Source of the DNA: Cannabis sativa
Lineage: Eukaryota; Streptophyta; Magnoliopsida; Rosales; Cannabaceae
Direction of reading: 5' to 3'
Length of the DNA: 64,000 nucleotides
Assembly (NCBI RefSeq): GCF_029168945.1
Contig: NC_083601.1
Location: 35,267,660 to 35,331,659, forward strand
Below, one piece after another: positions 48,215-59,366 of the stretch. A program made the position numbers and the translations under genes. The notes below the pieces were generated by a model, which searched no databases, was not told the origin of the DNA, and worked only from the letters and a program-made list of their open reading frames with translations. How positions within the stretch are numbered: the stretch's first letter is position 1; the number at the start of each line of letters is the position of its first letter.

Positions 48215-48414
48215 TAAGGAGGAGTTTGGTTGGAGGAATGAAAATATAGGAATAGAAATGAGAAGGAGAATAGGAATAGGAATGGAATAAAATTTAAAAT
48301 GAATAAAAAAAATTGATAAAAAAATAATTAAATTTTTTTTCTTGTTACATTGGAATGGTCATTCCTTTATTTTTAAAATGGAATAGTCATTCTACCAAAA
48401 TTGTGGAAAGAGCA

Positions 48415-48841
48415 TGTAACGTCCCCGCTTCAAGCCTCCATTGGGTCCTTACACCCACGGAATGAATGGCTCTTATACACGAGTACGCCACTCTGGCTGC
48501 TTCCTGGATTGATGACTGGCCCTACAGACCAACACGAGTGTTTCTAGCGTGTTTTGTCCTCACTCGCACGCTTCTTGGGAAAACTTCCCAGGAGGTCACC
48601 CATCCTTAAATTACTCCAGGCCAAGCACGCTTAACTGTGAAGTTCTTTCGTGATGGGCTACCGAAAAACAAGATGCACCTTGTTGACATAGGTAGTACCA
48701 ATCAATCCATTTAAGCCCTCTTCAACTGTGTAGTCCCATACCTAGGTCTCGAATCATCCCACTCGACCTTCCTGTGCGGTGTGGGATTGCACAGCCTACT
48801 CCGCATTTCCCCTTACGGATCACAGACTACCGATCGTCACA
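48415..48841 (-). repeat. Cassandra copy 2, LTR (downstream on minus strand)
   Basis: Contains the reverse-complemented 5S-like block at about 48572-48660; box C region TCCCAGGAGGTCACCCATCC is intact. Confidence 0.88.
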
Positions 48842-48910
48842 ATCACCCCACTTACGGGGTCCGACGTCCTCGTCGACCACACTTCCGCCGGGTCAAGGCT
48901 CGATACCATT

Positions 48911-49334
48911 TGTAACGTCCCGCTTCAAGCCTCCATCGGGGTCCTTACACCCACGGAATGAATGGCTCTTATACACGAGTACGCCACTCCGCGCTTCTGG
49001 ATTGACGATCGGCCCTACAGACCAACACGAGTGTTTCCGTGCTTTGTCCTCACTCGCACGCTTCGGGAAAACTTCCCGGGAGGTCACCCATCCTTAAATT
49101 ACCTGTGCCAAGCACGCTTAATCGTGGAGTTCTTTCGTGATGGGCTACCGAAAAACAAGATGCACCTTGTTGACATAGGTAGTACCAATCAATCCATTTA
49201 AGCCCTCTTCAACTGTGTAGTCCCATACCTACACAGTCTCAGAATCATCCCACTTGACTTTCCCCAGGCGGTGTGGGATTGCACAGCTTACCCGGTATTT
49301 CCCCTTACGGATCACAGGACTACTGACTGTCACA
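48911..49334 (-). repeat. Cassandra copy 2, LTR (upstream on minus strand)
   Basis: 5S-like block at about 49064-49146, with a changed base in box C (TCCCGGGAGGTCACCC) and a shortened middle region. Confidence 0.88.
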
Positions 49335-49453
49335 GAGCATTCCATTGGAATGTCATTCCAATACTTTAAAATACAACCAAACAAAGAATGGAATGAAAAT
49401 TGTTTCATTTCCATTCCATTCCATTTTATTACCTCCAACCAAACGCCACCTAA

Positions 49454-50568
49454 GTGTTTTTGTTTTTGGTGAATTCCATTTGAATTAATTTTTACCAATA
49501 TCTTTATTGTGTGCACATATCTTTAAATGTAAAAAAAAAAAAAAAAGGAATACAATTGATTATTTGAATTTCGAAATAAATTCAGCTACGTTGTAAAAAA
49601 AATCAGGTATTTTAAATTAAAAAGCCCCTTTATTTCATACGACCAAAAAGATAAGATGGGATGTGTCGAAAAAAAAAAGATACGATAAGATGAGAGTTTT
49701 TTTACTTTCCAAATTTAGGAAAACGATACTTATGGATTTTTTACTTTTATTTTAGTAATAACATTTACACCTTAAATTAGGGTGATACTGATACTAATAA
49801 AAATTCGATATGATTACAATATTAATATTATTTTTATTTTCGAAAGATTTGGTATATTTGCTACTACTATTTTTTTTAATAGAACAATGTTAAAGGGATA
49901 TGCTTCTCATCACCATACCAAATGACCTATCAAGATGGAACAATTCTGGACTTTTTTAACTTAAGACAATTTTGCTCGTCCTAACCTCATAACAAATTGA
50001 CCAATATATATAATTATATATGTGGATATATTATGTTTATCCCTAAATCGGATTTACCAAAAATAAAATCAATATACTGAGGATCGAGTAAAGCAGAGTT
50101 GTCAATAGTATGAAAGAATTGACATTTATCCAAATTTGATTTGTCTCTAAAATTTGGCTTATGGTGCTAGAAAGAAATGTCTCCAGACAAACAAATAAAT
50201 TTCACAAAAGGGAACTAAAACTAGAATGAATTGCCGCAAACCTTGTAGCTTTTGCAGCTTGCGGTTATGAGTGAGAGAGTTAAAGTTATAAAATAAAATG
50301 GTGGATAGTTAAATACAAGTACATATTAGGCGTCAAAATCATGCCTAAATTTACAGACCCTGAATCTGCATCCCAGACATTTTTTTCTCTCCCTCATCTC
50401 TTTTGCAGGAACCTAGCATAAACAAAGGTCAGTAAGCATCATACCAATCTATAAGAACAAGCTTAGCTTATACAAGACATCATAGTGTACTTAACAGAAC
50501 TGTATTTGTCCAAGATTCGAACACTGTAAACTTACTGATCATACACAAGAAAAAGCAAGAATGCTCTC
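49454..50568. other. Spacer and 3' flank of the cornichon gene
   Basis: AT-rich sequence with an A-run near 49530. The right-hand part probably includes the cornichon 3' UTR. No other feature recognised. Confidence 0.5.
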
Positions 50569-52320
50569 TTAATCATCTTCTTCTCCAAGGTTGAAAAGCA
50601 ACCTGAAATACAACCCCGTGAAATGAGTAAACTATTTCACTTAATCAGATACATGATAAAAGAACTAACAGGCCAAAGCATGATTTTATGATAATACCAA
50701 AATAAGGAGAAGATGAAAAGAAAAATGAGATATCCCATCTTGATGAAGCGTTTCTTTTTCTCCACTTTTAGTTGACTATAGATTTCAGTTACATCTACCA
50801 AATGCTGTCCCTGAATATATCTGAATAGAATCACACCATCATATTAGATTGCAGCAACATTTCTGAACGTGGTATTTAAGGAAGAACTAGTAGTTTCGTT
50901 AATTATGCATTAACATGGTATTTAAGGAAGAAGATTTGTAGTTTCTTTAGTTCAGTTATCACTGAACTTACAGAGAAACAGTAAAATAAAGACCTTAGCT
51001 TCTCATTTGTGCCAGTTAATAATTACAAAAGTTTGTTCAAGTTATGACTGACCAAATTTCATAAAAAATTAACAGATATGACTAATGCCACTCTAATTTC
51101 AGAATTAATTGTTATCATCATAATGGTAGCAGCTTAAACCTCAGTATCCTCAGGCCAAATACTATTAGGAGAAAACTAACATAGCAAACCGAATTAACAT
51201 GAGATAGAGTTATCTACATGAAGCAATTTTCCCAGTAAATCTCATCAATGATAGTTATCTTATATGACGACTAGCATACTTTCAGTCTATGTGCAGATCA
51301 GATTAGATTATAAGCATTAGACACTACTGGTATTTTACAAATTTACTAGAAATCTAGTTTCAACACTGTTTTTGCTTCAGGATATATGAATTTAACCACA
51401 ACAGTAAATATAGACCTGTTAGATAATCTCTCCAAACTGTTCTAGCATTTCATTACAGTTAAGCCTTCATCTTGTAAATCAGACAGCAACTGGTACAGGT
51501 ATGATATAATGGAGACTAATAGGTTTTACTCTGAAATCAAGGTAAAGAATGCCCAATTGATCTTTTCATAACAAAATCTCGATAGGGTAAGAAAGAAACT
51601 TACTGTCTCACATTATAATACAGGTATGGGAGATGCAATAGACACACAAGCCAATGTCCTGTGGCAAGAAGTACTAAGCATAGAGCTCCTTGAGTAATAA
51701 ACTCTGGCAATACAACATTGTTTATCCTTGATGCTGAATCATAGGGGTTGATATAATCATACTCTAAATCAACCAAGCATATAAGCTGCAACAAACATAT
51801 TCAACAGTAAAGTTAGTACAAAAATCAAATAATTGATAAGTGCACCCCATTGTCAAACAAAATACAATCTCATCTTCTCCAGTTGAGGTTAGAAAAAACT
51901 CCATGAAGTTTTAATTGGTCTTCTTTAATTTATAACACTACTCTCTAATAAAGTGCCCAAATATTTTTCAAGGAATTATAAATTTAGGTGGAAAAGAAAG
52001 TATCAAAGTTTTCGTATGAAGAAAAGAATAGAAAAAAGTTAAGGAACAGAAACATTACACAAAGCAGATGGTAACAAATGTTTCGTTTTAGACCAAACCA
52101 AATTTAAATTTTGAATCCAAACGGGTAACAATCGTTGATATTTTATTTATTTATTTTATTATAAAAATATATATTTGTATATACTCTGATCCTGCTACAT
52201 GAAAATGATCTGAAATTTATTTACAATAAAAGAAGAAGAAGAAGAAACCTGAAAACCGAGAAGTAATAGCAGAGCTAAGATGAAGAAGAAGGAGAAGAGC
52301 CAAGTCCACAAGGCCCACAT
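50569..52320 (-). CDS. Cornichon family ER cargo receptor
   Basis: Four exons on the minus strand: 52249-52320, 51604-51785, 50698-50820 and 50569-50602; all GT-AG, 136 residues, the usual cornichon length. Cornichon/Erv14 proteins are ER membrane adaptors that load transmembrane cargo into COPII vesicles. Exon 1 is a hydrophobic N-terminal segment ([20 protein letters not shown]). Exon 2 has the family core [33 protein letters not shown] and LLATGHWL. Exon 3 has [14 protein letters not shown] and a final membrane helix ending SLFW. Exon 4 is short and gives the acidic end [10 protein letters not shown]. Reading through the third intron instead would give a longer, atypical tail ending at 50637. 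The acceptor of exon 3 at 50820 is chosen because it restores [11 protein letters not shown]. Confidence 0.93.
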
Positions 52321-52724
52321 GGCTTCCGATCCCAACTTGGAGAGAAGCTTAGTATTTTCTCGTGGGTTTTTCCTTTTTGTGAGTTAAGTTGCCCCCAATT
52401 GTTCTTTGCTATGTGTTTCTTTCTGGGTTTGGTGATTTTTGGTATGTGAAGGAACAAGGAAGGTTGATATGTGATTTGAGGGATTCAATTTCAATTCAAC
52501 CAGAGAAGCTCTCCATTAATAAACCTTGAGATGAGAATGGCAGTACTCGGAAATATTAAATTATTATTATACGATTCCAACCGATGTTTGCAAAAAGAGC
52601 CCTTCGCTATTGACCTCATTGAGTTTGACTAATTATATATTAGTTTATTTTTATTCCTCAATAGTGTTGATTAATTAATAGTTAGGGTGTTTGCTAAAAA
52701 AAATAATAATTAAATAAATAGAAA
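52321..52724. promoter_or_regulatory. Upstream region of the cornichon gene (minus strand)
   Basis: 5' UTR/promoter side of the minus-strand cornichon gene, then AT-rich sequence up to the LINE target site. No clear TATA box is assigned. Confidence 0.35.
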
Positions 52725-52733
52725 ATGCACATT

Positions 52734-53925
52734 ATTTTTTTTTTAATAAAAGCGTTTATACATAAATAAAAAGAGTTAGACCTCATGGTCGTTACAAAGG
52801 ATAGCAATCGCAATAGTAGATATCTCTACCATACCGTTAATATTTATGGCAAAAGCCCATTTAGCCACATTATGGGCCACAAAATTACAATTTCTAGTAA
52901 TAAAAGAAAAAATTACAGCAAGTCATCAAAGTAGAGAGAAGATTACATTGTCTTGTATAGTTCTCAAGCCCCCACAAAGATTCACCACCTTTTAGGTTCT
53001 TGATTACACTCTCAGAATTGCTCTCCACCATAACAAAAGGATGTTGCCTTGAGACCGTCGTCTCCATAGCTAATAAACAGGCCGCAACTTCCCCAATAAG
53101 AGAATCAGCAAACTGAAACATTTTAGAAGCCACCCACAAGATAAACTCTGTATGATCCCTCGCAATCGCCACCACACACATAGAATCACCTCCGACACGG
53201 ACGTCGCAGTTGATTTTGACCCAATCCTCCGGCGGGGGGGACCAAACAGGAGAAATAGCATCCTGAGGCGGCATGGACAAACGAGAACTATAGTCTGCGT
53301 AGCAACAAGAGATAGAGTCAATATAATGAATCAAACTTCCCATAGTGTTGGTATGGACTTTGTCATTACGAGCCCTCCAGATCGTGTCAACCACTATGGA
53401 AGCATAAAGAAACAAATCATCAGTGTCCACCCCTTTGGATCTAAGGTTCCAGAGAAAACTAACCCAATCCCACATACGGGCTCCAGAATCTATAACCGGC
53501 ATAACACCCCACGGGGAAGACCGCCACAGGTGGGATGCAAAATTGCAGTAGAGAAATAGGTGTTCCATAGTCTCATCCCCGACCCCACAAATGGGGTAGG
53601 AGATCTCATCAATATTCATTCTCTTAGCAAGCAGGACCCTCAGGGGAAGAGCATTGGAAAGGATGCTCCACCAAAGGACTTTATGACGTTCCAAGATTTT
53701 AGAATTTCACAGTTTGTTCCACATAGCAGGAGCAACATTCCCAAAAGGAGCTCTTCCCAAAGCTTAGATGAGGTAGGCAGACTTAGTAGAGAACACACCT
53801 TTAGGGTCTCTTGTCCAAACCCACCTATCCTTACCTTGACCATTTGGTTTTCCACCCTTTAAGGTACTACCAACAGTTTCCTTGTCAAAAAGTTCATTCA
53901 GCTTTCTGCTGTCCCAGATCCCATC
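52734..53925 (-). mobile_element. 5'-truncated LINE retrotransposon
   Basis: A 1192-bp insertion flanked by 9-bp direct repeats ATGCACATT at 52725-52733 and 53926-53934. It has an A-tail on the minus strand (T-run at 52735-52744) and only the C-terminal part of the reverse-transcriptase polyprotein. These are the marks of target-primed reverse transcription with 5' truncation. Confidence 0.88.
52894..53920 (-). pseudogene. LINE zf-RVT and RNase H (RVT_3) domains
   Basis: The main frame 52894-53694 starts at ERHKVLWWSILSNALPLR, then the zinc-binding part ICGVGDETMEHLFLYC, followed by an RNase H-like domain (VKINCDVRVGGDS, then VMVESNSESVIKNL). Upstream translation to about 53910 adds DRWVWTRDPKGVFSTKSAYLI and MWNKL before in-frame stops. 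There are at least two stops and the catalytic RT core is missing, so it is inactive. Confidence 0.85.
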
Positions 53926-54149
53926 ATGCACATTTTTATAATTATAATCATTTTTTTATAATTCATTTCAGAAAAATATATATTTTTCATAATTATAATA
54001 TTGATATAGATTTCAGCAAAAAAAAAATGAAAAGTATAAATTGACACTTTATTTATAAAAATACTTTCATAAAGTATGGACAACTTTTATACTTTTTATG
54101 TAATTTTAATTACTAAAATACTTCTTGCACTATCACTTACACAATCAGA

Positions 54150-54325
54150 CAAATGTTGTTGGGTGGTTGACCGAAGGTTGCATTAGACGAGGGTTTTAAT
54201 CAAATAAAAGTTGTTGCGTGGGTGACCAAAGGTTGCATCAGACGAAGGTTGTTGGGTGATTGATTGAAGGTAGCATCAGACGAAGGTTTCAATCCTAGGA
54301 AGCATAGATCGTGGGTTGTTGTTGA
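54150..54325 (+). repeat. Imperfect tandem repeat, three units of ~40-50 bp
   Basis: Three successive units each carry GTTGTTG, GGT(T/G)GACC or a variant, and GGTTGCATCAGACGAAGG or a close variant. The last unit continues into TTTCAATCCTAGGAAGCAT, which also occurs, diverged, near 56160-56210. Confidence 0.8.
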
Positions 54326-54727
54326 AACTGTAATGCAACACGTATATTTATTGCGAGCCAACTAACGTGTAACTTAATTGCAACTAAAAATGTAAAGGGC
54401 TTTTTTCATAAATGTACAACAAAAATAAAATAATTACAAAAAATGTGCAAAAAAAAATTATTTTAAAAATTTGTACATTTTGAAAACTTATTACATGAAA
54501 CCATACATTTTTAATATGTTTATTAAACCTCAAAATAAACAATTTCGTAAAATTAATTAAACAGTTTTATAAAAATAAACAAGTTAAATAATTTTTTTAT
54601 CAAAAGATAAATGTTTATTATCTATTTTAGTATGAATTATTGTAATTTAATAAGATTTTTTTTAATAAAATACAATATCAAAATTATAAACATTAATGTA
54701 TATAAATATAAATCAATACTTAAAATT

Positions 54728-55408
54728 ATTAAAAATAAACATGACACGTAGAGGGATATAATAAACATATGTGAATATTATTATTTTGTTTATTAAAGTA
54801 GTATGTTTAATAAAAAAGAAAACAAAATAAACATATATATACAAAGTATTTTATATTATTAGTACGTTTATTATAATTGTAAACATAAAAATAGACATAG
54901 TCAATGTATACTATACTAAAATAAGTATATTTTCTTTCTATTGTTTTTATATATTGATTATTTTTTAATGAGTTAGTGAACGAGTTTTTTATTGAAGTAT
55001 AATTCTTACATCAAAAAATAAATAAACAAACATAACTTTATAAATTCCAAAAATTATTTAATTAAAAAAAACAAACACGACACAATTAATAAACAAAGAA
55101 AAAAATAAAGATAAACAATTTTTTATATATATATTATTTGTTTTCTAAAAAATTACTAAAAAAAAATAAACATAACACACGTAGAGTGATATATAAACTT
55201 ATGTGAATATTATTATTTTGTTTATTAAATTAGTATGTTTAATTAATAGAAAATAAAATAAATACATATATAAAATATTTTATATTATTAGTATGTTTAT
55301 TATAATTGTAAACATAAAAATAAACATAGCCAATAAACACATATATAAAATGTTTTATATTATTAGTATGTTTATTATAATTGTAAACATAAAAATAAAC
55401 ATAACCAA
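54728..55408. repeat. AT-rich direct repeats
   Basis: About 180 bp at 54728-54905 recurs at about 55150-55332, both with GTGAATATTATTATTTTG and TTTATTATAATTGTAAACAT. A shorter unit at 55270-55339 is repeated at about 55347-55408. Confidence 0.75.
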
Positions 55409-56082
55409 TATTACTATATATATACTAATCAATAATTATTACCATATATATATTATAATAAAAATTGAAAAAAAGTTTTTGATTATATATAAAAGTGTAT
55501 GAGAAAATGATAATAAGTTTTTTTGCACATATTTTATAATTAATTAAAATAATGTATACAAAATTGTAAAATGCCCAAATGTAAAATGTGAATGTGTATA
55601 TGTAAGAAACTATTTGTCAGTATATTTTTTTTTTTATCACTGATCGATAATTATTGTACCTTAATAGTAATATGTGGAGAAATAACTGTTAGCAAAATAT
55701 TTATGCAACTGTTATGAAACATTAAAAATCATAACATTGTTTCTACGCACGTAACTCTATCTACATGTTTCTTCGTGATTTAATATGAACAAATTCACCA
55801 TTAAAAATTTGGAAAATAATGAAAATACATCAGGATAAATATTTTATTATAGTATTGATGTAATTTTTTTTTTGAATTATACTTGAGTTTGATTGTATAA
55901 CTTCAATTCAACTTTTTGAAATTTGCATTTTTTGGATTTGAAAATTGAAATCAGGATATTAGTTTTATTCGAATTAAATTGGATTTCTAGTTGAATTTTA
56001 GTTTTGTAGTAATTTTTTTGTATTTTTTTTTTCATGAATTCGAAACAACTCCTGTTTTGATTGATTCTTGTCGTCTTCTTAG

Positions 56083-56286
56083 ATGAAGTCGCCGAAATTA
56101 ATGGTGGTTCTCTTTCTGATTGGATTTCGTTTCAATTGTGTTGGATTGCTGCGTGGTTTCCCAAAAGTTGCATCAGACGAAGATTTCAATTTCAGGAAAC
56201 ATGGATCCTGGATTGAAAGGTGTGTAAGAGATATTTGTATAATTTTTTTTTATTTGGATTATATATTTTTTTATTTGGCCAATTAG
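56083..56286 (+). other. Small open frame, 67 codons, possibly a gene fragment
   Basis: Starts with ATG at 56083 and encodes MKSPKLMVVLFLIGFRFNC, a signal-peptide-like hydrophobic start, then VASDEDFNFRKHGSWIERC. The DNA around 56140-56215 resembles the repeat at 54270-54325. A likely donor (GTGTGTAAG) near 56220 might end an exon. I do not recognise the protein; a broken gene remnant is as likely as a real gene. Confidence 0.3.
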
Positions 56287-57043
56287 AAATATTTTTGTAA
56301 TATTATTATTTTTTTTGATTAAAATTGAAAAAAAAAAAAGAACCCCAACAATTGATATATACGATGGTATATTTTGTATTTATTTATGAATCACTATATT
56401 GCATAAATTTTCAAATCAGGAAAAAAATTATATTGTCTAAATTAAATTAAATTCCTTTTTAAAAAATTAATAAAACATACAAATAAAAGAAAGAGACATG
56501 AAATCGATTTTTAAAAAAATGTGTTTTTGTAGAGATTCAATATCAAAAATTATCTGGTTTCAAAAAAATATATCAAAAATTATCTCACTACACACAAAGA
56601 ACAAAAATATGGTATTTGCATAATATCCTAGTGTTATTACACTTCTTTTTTTTAATAAAAAGAAAAAACTTCTAAGCTCAAATTACTTTAACTAGAATCA
56701 AAATAATAATAATAATAAATGAATTTTGTTGAAACAACCAATGTTATCCTATTTTGCATTCAGTCATATAAAAAAAATACTCTTCTTATGGAGCATTAAA
56801 ATATTTAGTACTACTATAAAATGATGTTGTATAATTTTTTTTATTTTTTTTTTGAAAGAGTGATATGAATCACATGATGAAAATTTTCGAAGAGAAAATT
56901 TCACTCAACAAGTTAATTGTTTAGCTAATGATATATAAAGTTAAAATATGAGTCACTACAAACAAAGTGACTTATATAAGACAAAGTTATCTTAGAAATT
57001 TAGACAAAAAAACTAGAGATCACCTTTAGGCGGCATCCAAAAT

Positions 57044-57250
57044 AACCGGTTTGAGTTATTTCGTGTTATTTATTTTTATTCATTATAACACTGTTATATA
57101 ATCGGTTCTATTTTAATTATAAATGGTTTGAGTTATTTTGTGTTATTAATTTTTATTCATTATGTTACAGAACCGGTTATATTTCAATTATAACCGGTTT
57201 GAGTTATTAGTTTTTATTCATAGAACCGGTTATATTTTTAGTTATATCCG
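57044..57250. repeat. Tandem repeat, ~65-bp unit, about three copies
   Basis: Units contain AACCGGTTTGAGTTATT, TTTTTATTCAT and AACCGGTTATATTT with length variation; AACCGGTT is itself a palindrome. Confidence 0.8.
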
Positions 57251-57254
57251 AGAT

Positions 57255-57420
57255 ATCTACTTTTGGTGACTTTTCTAGTAACTTTTTCGGCGACAATGAT
57301 TTTTTCGATGACTTTTTTGACGACTTTTCCGGTGACACTAACTTTTCCAGTGACTTTTTCGGCGCCAATGAATTTTTAGGTGATTTTCTCGGTGCCGACG
57401 AATTTTTCGGTAAAATTTAT
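57255..57420. repeat. Degenerate short repeat, GGTGACTTTTTCGG type
   Basis: About nine irregular units built on GGTGAC/GACGAC plus TTTTTC, period about 15-18 bp. It keeps a three-base periodicity in places, as if derived from a repetitive coding sequence, but no gene is evident. Confidence 0.7.
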
Positions 57421-58032
57421 TGTTGTTTTACAAATATAGAATTTCTACTTTTTTTTAACAAAAATATGACATAAAAAAACTCATATAAATGTAAAAAAAT
57501 GAAAAAACACATAACTCCATAGTATTATTTATTTATGCCATAAAAAAGTAAACTATACCCTCAATTCCCATATTTATGAGAATTCTCCTTATTTTTAAGA
57601 AAACTTACAAAAATATTAAAATTTGGGTTAAATTTTACAAAAATATTGTCACACGGTATTTTTTTAAAAAAATAATGTGTTTTTATAAATCAACAGTGAA
57701 ACACAAAACATAATAACTAAAAACAACTCAAAAATAATTATAGAACAACAGTAAAAATTTAACATAGTACACAGTACAAAACTTACACAATATTTTTGAA
57801 TAAAAAAAAACAGTGTTTTTGAAAAAAAATTCGGCCCCACATTAAATAAGTAAAAAATTAAAGTGTAAATAATCTTTATTTTTACTATTGAGTTGACTAT
57901 GATTGAAATGTTGTTCAACTTGTTTCTTTTTTCTTAAGATTTTTTTTTATCCTAATTGGAAATGTACTATTAAGAATATTTTTATAAGTGCATATTCTGT
58001 GTGTTAGGGCTATTCATATAATTTGTAATTTG

Positions 58033-58236
58033 TAGTTCTAAACTTCAATTAATTTATACAAATCATTTTAGATTGGAACAAATAGATTTGGTGTGAATAG
58101 TTTAGTCAATCCAAATCATTTATAATTCTCTAGCTAGTTCTAAACTTCAATTAATTTATACAAATCATTTTAGATTGGAACAAATAAGTTTGGTGTGAAT
58201 AGTTTAGTCAATCCAAATCATTTATAATTCTCTAGC
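58033..58236. repeat. Tandem duplication, 102-bp unit, two copies
   Basis: 58033-58134 and 58135-58236 are nearly identical (TAGTTCTAAACTTCAATT...ATTCTCTAGC); the visible difference is AATAGATTTGG against AATAAGTTTGG. Confidence 0.92.
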
Positions 58237-58518
58237 TAAGTTATAGTTTTAAAATTCTTGATAGCAATTTCAAACAAATTAATCTATATAATTCTTTATA
58301 TATATATTTTTTTATGAAATGTTGATATTTAGGATTAATTTTTGAGAATATTCATATTGCTTAATTTTTTATTATTATTATGTATGTGTTATAAACTTAT
58401 TGAAAGTAAAATAATGAACAATTACTTCTTTTTTTTTTAAAAAAAGAAAATAATAATTATGAAATACAAATTATGATTTTGAATCAAACTAATTTGATTT
58501 TAAGTTTAATTATTTAAT

Positions 58519-58872
58519 GGCTAATTAAGATTTTTGTTCTCTGAACTTTGATATGTACCAAATCATGCCCCCTGAACTTTTAAGGTCGTTAAAATTATTG
58601 AGATTGTTGAATTTAAGGATTTTTTTTCTAATTTTAGTAAAAAAGTCTAACATGGATGAAAGTTCAGGTGCATAATTTAGTACATGTCAAAGTTCGATAG
58701 GCATAATTTGGTAGATATCAAAATCTGGGGAGCGTGGTTTAGTACATAAGCAATCACTGAAATAGTAAAATTGAATGATATCAGACAAAAATCCTTAAAT
58801 CCAACAATCTCAATAGTTCAAGGGCATTTTCAACAACCTTAAAAATTCAAGGGACAAAAATTCTAATTAACC
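58519..58872. mobile_element. MITE, Mutator-like family A, copy 2
   Basis: 354 bp with ends GGCTAATTAAGATTTTTG and its inverse, and perfect 9-bp target duplications TTATTTAAT at 58510-58518 and 58873-58881. Internal sequence matches 61974-62316 in the same orientation and 9719-10112 in the opposite one. Confidence 0.88.
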
Positions 58873-59016
58873 TTATTTAATTGATCTTGTTTGATTTTAA
58901 ATTTTAAAAAATAACAATACTGATTTAGTTTGAAAAATTAAAAAATCTCAAACAAAACCATATGTGAACACATCCACTGTGTGTTAAGCAATAGTAATAC
59001 TCCAGTTTAGAGTTTA

Positions 59017-59232
59017 GAGTTTTTTTGCCGCTAAACTCTTTAAATTATTATTTTACTTGCATTTAATTGTTTAAGTTTAAATTTTGTTAACTTTTGACGG
59101 TTAACATGAATTATCTATGTGTACACTTACACGCGTGTCCCGATATTGGTATACTTAATATTATTAATATTATTCAAAAATTATAAAAAAAAAATATTTT
59201 AAAAATTATAATATTTTTTATTTTTTATTTTT
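59017..59232. mobile_element. Partial MITE, family C, in the NYN gene promoter
   Basis: Starts GAGTTTTTTTGCCGCTAAAC and follows the arm of the 21506-21993 element (reverse-complemented right half) through TGTGTACAC, ACGCGTGTCC and GGTATAC to about 59232. The opposite arm is missing. It ends about 135 bp before the NYN start codon. Confidence 0.65.
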
Positions 59233-59366
59233 GTAGTTTTATTTAATTTTAAAATAAAATTTGAAATAATAATTTAATTTCCAAACAAACGAGCACTGAG
59301 GCTGAGGCTCTCTACTCTCATGATCTCATCCACCATCGGCGTCCAGACTCCAGAGAGTAGAGATAA

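Larger units (their letters stand above)
48415..49334 (-). mobile_element. Cassandra TRIM retrotransposon, minus strand, inside a MITE
   Basis: A 920-bp inverted relative of 45914-46851. LTRs are at 48415-48841 and 48911-49334, with ~69 bp between them carrying the reverse-complemented primer-binding site (near 48901-48908) and polypurine region. TSD GAGCA is at 48410-48414 and 49335-49339. The LTRs differ from each other and from copy 1 by many substitutions and small indels, so this copy is older or of lower sequence quality. Confidence 0.93.
48218..49450. mobile_element. Tourist/PIF-Harbinger-like MITE interrupted by Cassandra
   Basis: Outer ends GGAGGAGTTTGGTTGGAGG and, reverse complemented from the right, GGTGGCGTTTGGTTGGAGG form a TIR of Tourist type. 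A 3-bp TAA target duplication lies at 48215-48217 and 49451-49453. Removing the Cassandra insertion and one copy of its 5-bp duplication leaves about 308 bp, rich in GGAAT/ATTCC motifs, a usual MITE size. Confidence 0.8.
53935..59016. other. Gene-poor AT-rich region with several repeats
   Basis: Five kilobases without a recognised gene. Separate entries describe its repeated module near 54160 and 56140, AT-rich direct repeats at 54728-55408, tandem repeats at 57044-57420 and 58033-58236, and a MITE at 58519-58872. Confidence 0.5.

Noticed and set aside
50637..50834. Cornichon C-terminus ending at 50637 without a fourth exon
   Set aside because: The alternative with donor at 50697 and a 34-bp last exon restores the family-typical acidic tail and the usual length of about 137 residues.
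57044..57420. CRISPR-like repeat-spacer arrangement
   Set aside because: Units are contiguous and degenerate without unique spacers, and the genome is that of a plant.
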